Source: Notamacropus eugenii (lineage: Eukaryota > Chordata > Mammalia > Diprotodontia > Macropodidae). Taken from it: a DNA stretch of 64,000 nucleotides. The DNA lies in NCBI RefSeq assembly GCF_028372415.1, contig NW_027325142.1, positions 87,501-151,500 on the forward strand, in the 5' to 3' direction. The translations under genes were made by a program, and so were the position numbers. Positions 60,336-64,000 of this stretch are shown here, in pieces (position 1 is the first letter of the stretch; each line of letters begins with the position of its first letter). The notes beneath the pieces were generated by a model. That model was given only the letters and a program-made list of their open reading frames with translations, was not told the origin of the DNA and made no database searches.

Positions 60336-61094
60336 TGGGGCTCGTGCTGGGGGGAACCCTGATCTCCTCTCACCCAGCCTGGAAAGCCTTCTCACTGACC
60401 TTTGAAGCTTTCTTCAGCGCTTGTGGGTTGAGGGATCTGAGACTCTCCCTGCTGGGGATTCTGCCATGGCCTGTTCTGGTATTGTTCCTCCTGGTGCACA
60501 TGGCCAGCGTCCTGTGGGATAGACCTTTCCTGTCAGCCTTCCAGGTTACCTTTGCCTGGAAATCTCTTTCATTCTGTTGTTCTGTGGCTTCTGCTGCTCT
60601 AGAATTTGTTGAGAGTCGTTTTTTACAGGTATTTTATGGGTTGTGGGGGAAGAGCTAGTGTATGTGCATCTTTCTAATCTGCCATCTTGGCTCTGCCCCT
60701 CTTAAAATTATTATTAGAGAAATTTAAATACAATTGTTATTTAAATTTCTTTAAACAAACCTAGACATGAAACAATTGATAAAAATTAACAAGTATGAAT
60801 TTAAGGTTTTTTTAAAACTTAAACTCACCAAATATATATTATATATTCAGCATATGTAAAAGCCTGAGGACTGAGAGAATATAAGCAGTTCCCATCTGGT
60901 TCCATAGTCCTCGTTAAAATTTTGAAATTTTGACTAAAAAGTCACACAAATTTCAAGGTTTTTTTGTTAATTTATTTTACATAGGTGTTCAGTTTATGTG
61001 GGATTGCTGTTGTGAATCTGTAATACAGACAAAGAAATCAGCAGGCTCAGGATGCATTCTTGCCCACTGTATGGGTCTTGGGAAGACACTACAG
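45167..61094 (+). CDS. ATRX/ATRY: ATRX-family helicase, N-terminal half (8 exons, probable ATRY)
   Basis: Eight + strand exons at 45167-45276, 46696-46763, 50758-52427, 54294-54381, 56347-56449, 57518-57688, 58627-58765 and 60985-61094 join in phase to about 819 codons. In order they encode the ADD domain (a GATA-like finger plus a PHD-like finger, which in ATRX reads histone H3 K4me0/K9me3), a Lys/Ser/Glu-rich linker with an HP1-type LYVKL motif, a basic helix ([19 protein letters not shown]), and the start of the SNF2 ATPase with Walker A GLGKT. All introns are GT-AG, and no stop or frameshift occurs. Human ATRX needs roughly 1,440 residues for the same interval, so about 600 residues are missing, mostly from the giant central exon. 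The exons upstream of the ADD and those after GLGKT are not in the window. This half complements, without overlapping, the - strand half across the gap, which suggests one gene on misoriented contigs. Confidence 0.93.
46347..46379. repeat. (GT)n microsatellite
   Basis: About 33 bases of GT in the intron between the first two ADD exons. Confidence 0.97.
46696..46763 (+). CDS. ATRX/ATRY: ADD domain exon 2: linker with H3K9me3 pocket residues
   Basis: A 68-base exon starting in phase 0 and ending two bases into an Arg codon completed by the next exon. It reads [21 protein letters not shown] then C. The cysteine completing the GATA-like finger (human C200) and the first PHD cysteine (C220) are present, as are the residues equivalent to human Y203, Y204, D207 and I209 that line the K9me3 pocket. 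Changes from human are conservative (F to Y, D to E, M to I). Confidence 0.95.
46848..46916. repeat. (TA)n(GT)n microsatellite
   Basis: A short TA run followed by about 45 bases of GT, about 90 bases after the exon ending at 46763. Confidence 0.97.
46978..50613 (-). mobile_element. L1 with 5' UTR and ORF2 but ORF1 deleted
   Basis: - strand order is 5' end near 50613 (CTTGGAGCCAAGATAGCAGT), 5' UTR to about 50228, then directly inter-ORF sequence (about 50100-49660), then ORF2 and a 3' UTR ending near 46978. ORF2 shows endonuclease (49519-49283, [20 protein letters not shown] and CCLQE), reverse transcriptase (48800-48609, [20 protein letters not shown]) and the C-terminal region (48186-47938, [20 protein letters not shown]). 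ORF1 is missing between 5' UTR and inter-ORF region, and ORF2 has many breaks. It is antisense to the host gene, in the intron before the large central exon. Confidence 0.88.
50758..52427 (+). CDS. ATRX/ATRY: Large central exon: PHD finger of ADD, then low-complexity linker with LYVKL motif
   Basis: A 1670-base exon between ATTTCAG and GTATGT, open across 556 codons. Its first ~60 residues complete the ADD PHD finger ([20 protein letters not shown], then [11 protein letters not shown] and [11 protein letters not shown]), retaining the residue mutated in the common human R246C syndrome allele. After a helical stretch ([14 protein letters not shown]) it becomes Lys/Glu/Ser-rich and poorly conserved. 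An HP1-type motif LYVKL lies at 51758-51772, and basic NLS-like clusters KKRREK and KAKRKRE follow. From memory the equivalent human exon is about 3.1 kb, so this one is roughly half length and lacks most of the repetitive SSD/KKK blocks. ATG 50864 is internal, not a start codon. Substitutions near the zinc sites include F to S after CCD and H to C after CYIC. Confidence 0.95.
52428..54293 (+). other. Intron between large central exon and next exon; L1 ORF1 remnant inside
   Basis: Intronic DNA with a - strand L1 ORF1-like remnant at about 52890-53170 and an old interspersed repeat at about 53495-53650. I searched by eye for codons of the DAXX-binding helix (human core MLLEEIKANL) and saw none. 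Confidence 0.6.
54294..54381 (+). CDS. ATRX/ATRY: Linker exon ending at the TR|S boundary
   Basis: An 88-base exon that starts by completing a GTA codon and ends two bases into a codon. It reads [19 protein letters not shown] then [10 protein letters not shown]. Its sequence is not recognisable as human ATRX, but its 3' border falls where human has PRTR|SAKK, and phase is maintained on both sides. It was found by phase and splice-site fit rather than by similarity, so it is the least certain exon of the set. Confidence 0.75.
54843..55560 (+). repeat. Ancient interspersed repeat, long copy
   Basis: Begins ATCATTTATTAAACACTTTC then ACCAGGCACTAAAGGATACG, CAGGGAGCGTACATCATAAT and GGGGGAGCTAATAAGC, continues past an AC microsatellite, and includes GGAAAATCACTCAATGGCC and GAGGAGAGACTGGAGACTGG. 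The opening matches shorter copies near 9090, 22745 and 25690. Family not assigned. Confidence 0.5.
54959..55014. repeat. (AC)n microsatellite
   Basis: ACACAC with interspersed ACAT over about 55 bases. Confidence 0.97.
56226..56272. repeat. (GT)n microsatellite
   Basis: About 46 bases of pure GT, roughly 75 bases upstream of the exon at 56347. Confidence 0.98.
56347..56449 (+). CDS. ATRX/ATRY: Basic linker exon (NQRSYKQKK)
   Basis: A 103-base exon between TATCAG and GTATAT, ending at a codon boundary. It encodes [20 protein letters not shown] then [14 protein letters not shown]. Human ATRX has [20 protein letters not shown] at this point, so orthology is clear. The long glutamate run that follows in human ATRX is absent: the exon stops after the HNK codons and the next exon opens with [13 protein letters not shown]. 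Confidence 0.95.
56983..57209 (-). mobile_element. Marsupial tRNA/RTE-tail SINE
   Basis: On the + strand it reads TTTCAGTTGTGTCCAACTCT, CATGACCCCATGTGGGGTTT (the complement of the RTE-like tail), then CACATAACTAGTAAGTGCCT and GATTTGAACTCAGGAAGAGG (CORE), and ends at the tRNA-like head near 57209. Same family as the copies at 38508 and 40690, opposite orientation. Confidence 0.85.
57518..57688 (+). CDS. ATRX/ATRY: Charged helical exon before the SNF2 domain
   Basis: A 171-base (57-codon) exon in phase 0 between ATTACAG and GTGAAT. It encodes [19 protein letters not shown], then [17 protein letters not shown] and [18 protein letters not shown]. It matches the human SKSPGKGRKKIRKIL and ALKEEEERRKRIAERER region, a long amphipathic basic helix just N-terminal to the ATPase. 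Confidence 0.96.
57922..58185 (-). mobile_element. L1 3' UTR fragment
   Basis: Matches the 3' end of the L1 at 9480-9740 (GTCATGTTGCATAGAAGAAT shared exactly). 5' truncated, antisense to the gene. Confidence 0.85.
58627..58765 (+). CDS. ATRX/ATRY: SNF2 ATPase entry exon (LKPHQ)
   Basis: A 139-base exon between TTGCAG and GTAAGG. It encodes [20 protein letters not shown], then [20 protein letters not shown] and KPHQID. The final segment is the Q-motif region (LKPHQ) that begins the SNF2 ATPase. It is close to human ([20 protein letters not shown]). Confidence 0.97.
59769..59822. repeat. (GT)n microsatellite in LINE 3' UTR
   Basis: GTGTGT with interspersed GTAT. The related copies at 28142 and 62851 carry an AC/GT run at the same relative position. 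Confidence 0.97.
60301..60334. repeat. (CTG)11 trinucleotide repeat
   Basis: Eleven uninterrupted CTG units in the 5' UTR of the HAL1-like copy, about 650 bases upstream of the Walker A exon. On the opposite (LINE sense) strand it is CAG. Confidence 0.97.
60985..61094 (+). CDS. ATRX/ATRY: SNF2 ATPase motif I exon (Walker A)
   Basis: A 110-base exon between TTACATAG and GTAACA. It encodes [20 protein letters not shown] then [17 protein letters not shown]. The Walker A lysine (human K1600) is intact, so ATP binding is plausible. This is the last gene exon seen on this contig. The next expected residues, VVSFLHT, are not found between 61095 and 64000, which is repeat-filled intron. Confidence 0.97.
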
Positions 61095-61970
61095 GTAACA
61101 TATTATAAAAATTCAGGATAAATTGTATCTTATCTTGCTATCTTGAAATTAAGTGTAGTACATGTTAAACTTCCTAAAATATCTTGAACTTGTTGCTTAT
61201 TCAGAATTGCAGCCATTCCTTTGCTAATTCCTTTCTTAATGCCAGAGACTTTCACCTGGTAAGGCATAAAGCTTTTTAAGAAAGGAACTTTTGCAAATCT
61301 TGAGAATGCAAAGGAAAAAGACAGTTCTTGTGCTACAGAGCTCACAATCTAATTGGAGAAAAGTGTATTTGGTAAATTTGAGATAATTTACAGAGGTAAA
61401 AGGAAAACCAGAAGACTAAGAAGAAAAGGTATGGGGAACAACCAGAGAAATTTCCTGGAGAAAAGAAATGAAATGTTTTCTGGGAGAAAAGAGCAAGATA
61501 TAGAGGGACCAAGGTGAAGGTTTTAAATGCTAGTAAGAAAATTTTATATTTCATCTTCCTTGTGATGGAATTTGTTGTGAAGAGAAATGACATGGGCACA
61601 GTGGAAGTTTAGGAAAATCAGTGATAACTAAACAGAAGAACTTTACAGACGCATAAAAGACTAACATAGAAACATTTGGATGTATATAGTCATTTAGGAA
61701 AAATCACTTGAGGAGTCAATGTGGAGAATGGATTGGAGTGAAGATAGATTTGAAGCAAGAAGACAGTTATGAGAGTGGTAAAAATGAAGAAGTCCCTTAG
61801 GGGTGAAAGCTGCAACGATATCTAGCCCCACTTAGCAACCCCCAGTTTTCTGTTTCTTCTAATGTCAGTTACATCAGTTTCCACCATCACCTCATTTCCC
61901 TATCTTCATACATGTCAGGTAATTTCCTCAGTGCTTCACTAATTTGCTTCTGATGTCATCATCCATTCAG
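61095..61970 (+). other. Intron after the Walker A exon, with old interspersed repeat
   Basis: No exon encoding the expected next residues is seen. About 61380-61760 resembles an old repeat (GAAGAGAAATGACATGGGCA, AAAATCACTTGAGGAGTCAA), similar in style to 55320-55400. Confidence 0.5.
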
Positions 61971-62859
61971 GTTTTTTTTTTTTTAATTGTGTTTGTGATC
62001 CATTTTGAGGTTTTCTTTCCTTTTTTTTATTTATTTAAGTTTTCAACATTCATTCCAAAAAATTTTGGGGTTCCAAATTTTCTCCCCATTTCTCCCCTCC
62101 CCCCAACTCCAAAACGCTGAGCATTCTAATTGCCGCTATCACCAATCTGCCCTCTCTTCTAACGTCCCTCCCTTCCCTTATCCCCATCTTCTCTTTTGTC
62201 CTGTAGGGCAAGATAAATTTCTGTATCCCATTATCTATATTTCTTATTTCCCAGTAGTGAGAACAGTACTCGACAGTTGATCCTAAAACTTTGAGTTCTA
62301 ACTTCTCTTCATCCCTCCCTCCCCACCCATTCCTTTTGGAAGGCAAGCAATTCAGTATAGGCCATATCTGTGTAGTTTTGCAAATGACTTCCATAATAGT
62401 CGTGTTGTGTAACACCAACTATATTTCCCTCCATCCTATCCTGCCCTCCATTGCTTCTATTCTCGTTTTTGATCCTATCTCTCCCCAAGAGTGTTGACTT
62501 CTAATTGTTTCTTCCTCCCATTACCTTCCCTTCCATCATCCCCCCCACCCTGCTTATCCCCTTCTCCCCCACTTTCCTGTATTGTAAGATAGGTTTTCAT
62601 ACCAGAATGAGTGTGCATTTTATTCCTTCCTTTAGTGGAATGTGATGAGAGTAAACTTCATGTTTTTCTCTCACCTCCCTTCTTTTTCCCTCCACTAAAA
62701 AGTCTTTTGCTTGCCTCTTTTATGAGAGATAATTTGCCCCATTCCATTTCTCCCTTTCTCCTCCCAATATATTTCTGTCTCACTGCTTAATTTCATTTTT
62801 TTAAAGATACAAACCCATCCTATTCAATTCACTCTGTGCTCTCTGTCTCTCTGTGTGTG

Positions 62860-62901
<42 letters not shown>

Positions 62902-64000
62902 TAATCCCACCCACTACCCAGATACTGAAAAGTTTCAAGAGTTACAAATATTTTCTTTCCACGTAGGAATGTGAACAGTTCAACTTTAGTAAGTCCCTTG
63001 TGACTTCTCTTTGCTGTTCACCTTTTCATACTTGTCTTCATTCTTGTGTTTAAAAGTCAAATTTTCTTTTCAGCTCTGGTCTTTTCATCAAGAATGCTTG
63101 AAAGTCCCCAATTCCATTGAAAGACCAATTTTCCCCCTGAAGGATTCTACTCAATTTTTCTGGGTAGGTGATTCTTGGTTTTAGTCCTAGTTCCTTTGAC
63201 TTCTGGAATATCATATTCCATGCCCTTCAATCCCTTAATGTAGAAGCTGCTAGATCTTGTGTTCTCCTGATTGTATTTCCACAGTACTTGAGCTGTTTCT
63301 TTCTAGCTGCTTGCAATATTTTCTCCTTGACCAGGGAACTCTGGAATTTGGCTACAATGTTCCTGGGAGTTTCTCTTTTCGGATCTCTTTCAGGAGGTGA
63401 TGAGTGGATTCTTCCAATATTTATTTTGCACCCTGGTTCTAGAATATCAGGGCAGTTTTCTTTGATAATTTCATGAAAGATGATGTCTAGGCTCCTTTTT
63501 CGATGATGGCTTTCAGGTAGTCCCATAATTTTTAAATTGTCTCTCCTGGATCTATTTTCCAGGTCAGTTGTTTTTCCAATGAGATAGTTCACATTATCTT
63601 CCATTTTTCATTCTTTTGGTTTTGTTTTGTGATTTCTTGGTTTCTCATAAAGTCATTAGCCTCCATCTGTTCCATTCTAATGTTGAAAGAACTATTTTTT
63701 TCAGTGAGCTTCTGAACCTCCTTTTCCATTTGGCTAATTCTGCTTTTGAAAGCATTCTTCTCCTCATTGGCTTTTTGAACCTCTTTTGTCAATTGAGTTA
63801 GCCTATTTTTCAAGGTGCTATTTTCTTCAGCATTTTTTTGGGTCTCCTTTAGCAAAGTGTTGACTTGCTTTTCCTGCTTTTCTTTCATCTCTCTCATTTC
63901 TCTTCCTAGTTTTTCCTCCACCTCTCTTACTTGATATTCAAAATCCTTTTTGAGCTCTTCCATGGCCTGAGACCATTGAATATTTACTTTGGATGTTTGG
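61971..64000 (-). mobile_element. HAL1-like LINE, runs off window end
   Basis: - strand 3' end near 61971 after a T run, a 3' UTR with a GT run, and ORF1 on the - strand from 63963 down to about 63180. ORF1 is in two frames meeting near 63590-63604: a coiled coil (MEELKKDFEYQVREVEEKLG) then [20 protein letters not shown] and [20 protein letters not shown], the RRM region of L1 ORF1p. There is no ORF2, the same architecture as the copy at 26315. The 5' end lies beyond 64000. Antisense to the host gene. Confidence 0.88.
62851..62901. repeat. (GT)n microsatellite in LINE 3' UTR
   Basis: About 48 bases of GT within the HAL1-like 3' UTR. Confidence 0.97.

Larger units (their letters stand above)
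58907..60704 (-). mobile_element. HAL1-like LINE, ORF1 mostly deleted
   Basis: 5' end near 60704 (complement of GCCAAGATGGCAGATTAG), 5' UTR including a CTG tract, ORF1 start at about 60109 (MPKKGKK), then a jump after about 60 codons to the 3' UTR with a GT run, ending in T-rich sequence near 58907. Comparison with the copy at 26315 shows that the RRM and C-terminal parts of ORF1 are deleted. It is antisense to the host gene, in the intron before the Walker A exon. Confidence 0.85.

Noticed and set aside
7944-61094. A genuine head-to-head palindromic pair of two ATRX-family genes
   Set aside because: The halves are complementary, not duplicated. A palindrome would show the same exons on both arms, but no ADD or linker exons lie between 44162 and the gap.

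Overview
The window is vertebrate nuclear DNA, almost certainly from a marsupial. It is AT-rich and packed with L1 LINEs, ORF1-only (HAL1-like) LINEs, an RTE/BovB-type LINE remnant, and SINEs whose tails resemble the RTE 3' end. All of these except the one recognised gene are ordinary interspersed repeats and microsatellites. No bacterial, plasmid or CRISPR-like content is present.

The only protein-coding gene is an ATRX-family chromatin remodeller, and it is split in two across an assembly gap of exactly 500 N (44343-44842). Right of the gap, on the + strand, lie eight exons (45167-61094). They encode the ADD zinc-finger domain, a shortened low-complexity central region, and the start of the SNF2 helicase through the Walker A motif GLGKT. 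Left of the gap, on the - strand, lie nine exons (44162 down to 7944). They encode the second helicase lobe (motifs IV-VI) and the C-terminus with its stop codon. The two halves share no exons, are open throughout, and keep GT-AG splice sites and matching codon phases. The simplest reading is one gene whose two contigs were scaffolded in the wrong relative orientation. The first exons and the mid-helicase exons are missing from the window.

Compared with my recollection of human ATRX, the catalytic motifs and ADD zinc ligands are conserved but the rest is strongly diverged. The giant central exon is about half its expected length. The DAXX-binding helix, the glutamate run and the C-terminal Gln-rich tract are not seen. 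Such divergence in an open gene points to the marsupial Y-linked paralogue ATRY rather than X-linked ATRX, although sex linkage cannot be read from the sequence.

Layout: 1-3560 is a degenerate CTAT/CTGT microsatellite block. 3561-7943 is gene 3' flank and possible 3' UTR. 7944-44162 is the - strand half of the gene, its introns holding a near full-length L1 (9.48-15.17 kb), a near-complete HAL1-like element (26.3-29.9 kb), an L1/RTE/L1 patchwork (29.9-33.8 kb), an L1 carrying a SINE (37.9-40.0 kb) and a further L1 piece (42.6-44.0 kb). 44343-44842 is the gap. 45167-61094 is the + strand half, its introns holding an ORF1-deleted L1 (47.0-50.6 kb) and an ORF1-deleted HAL1-like copy (58.9-60.7 kb). 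61.97-64.0 kb is another HAL1-like copy running off the end.
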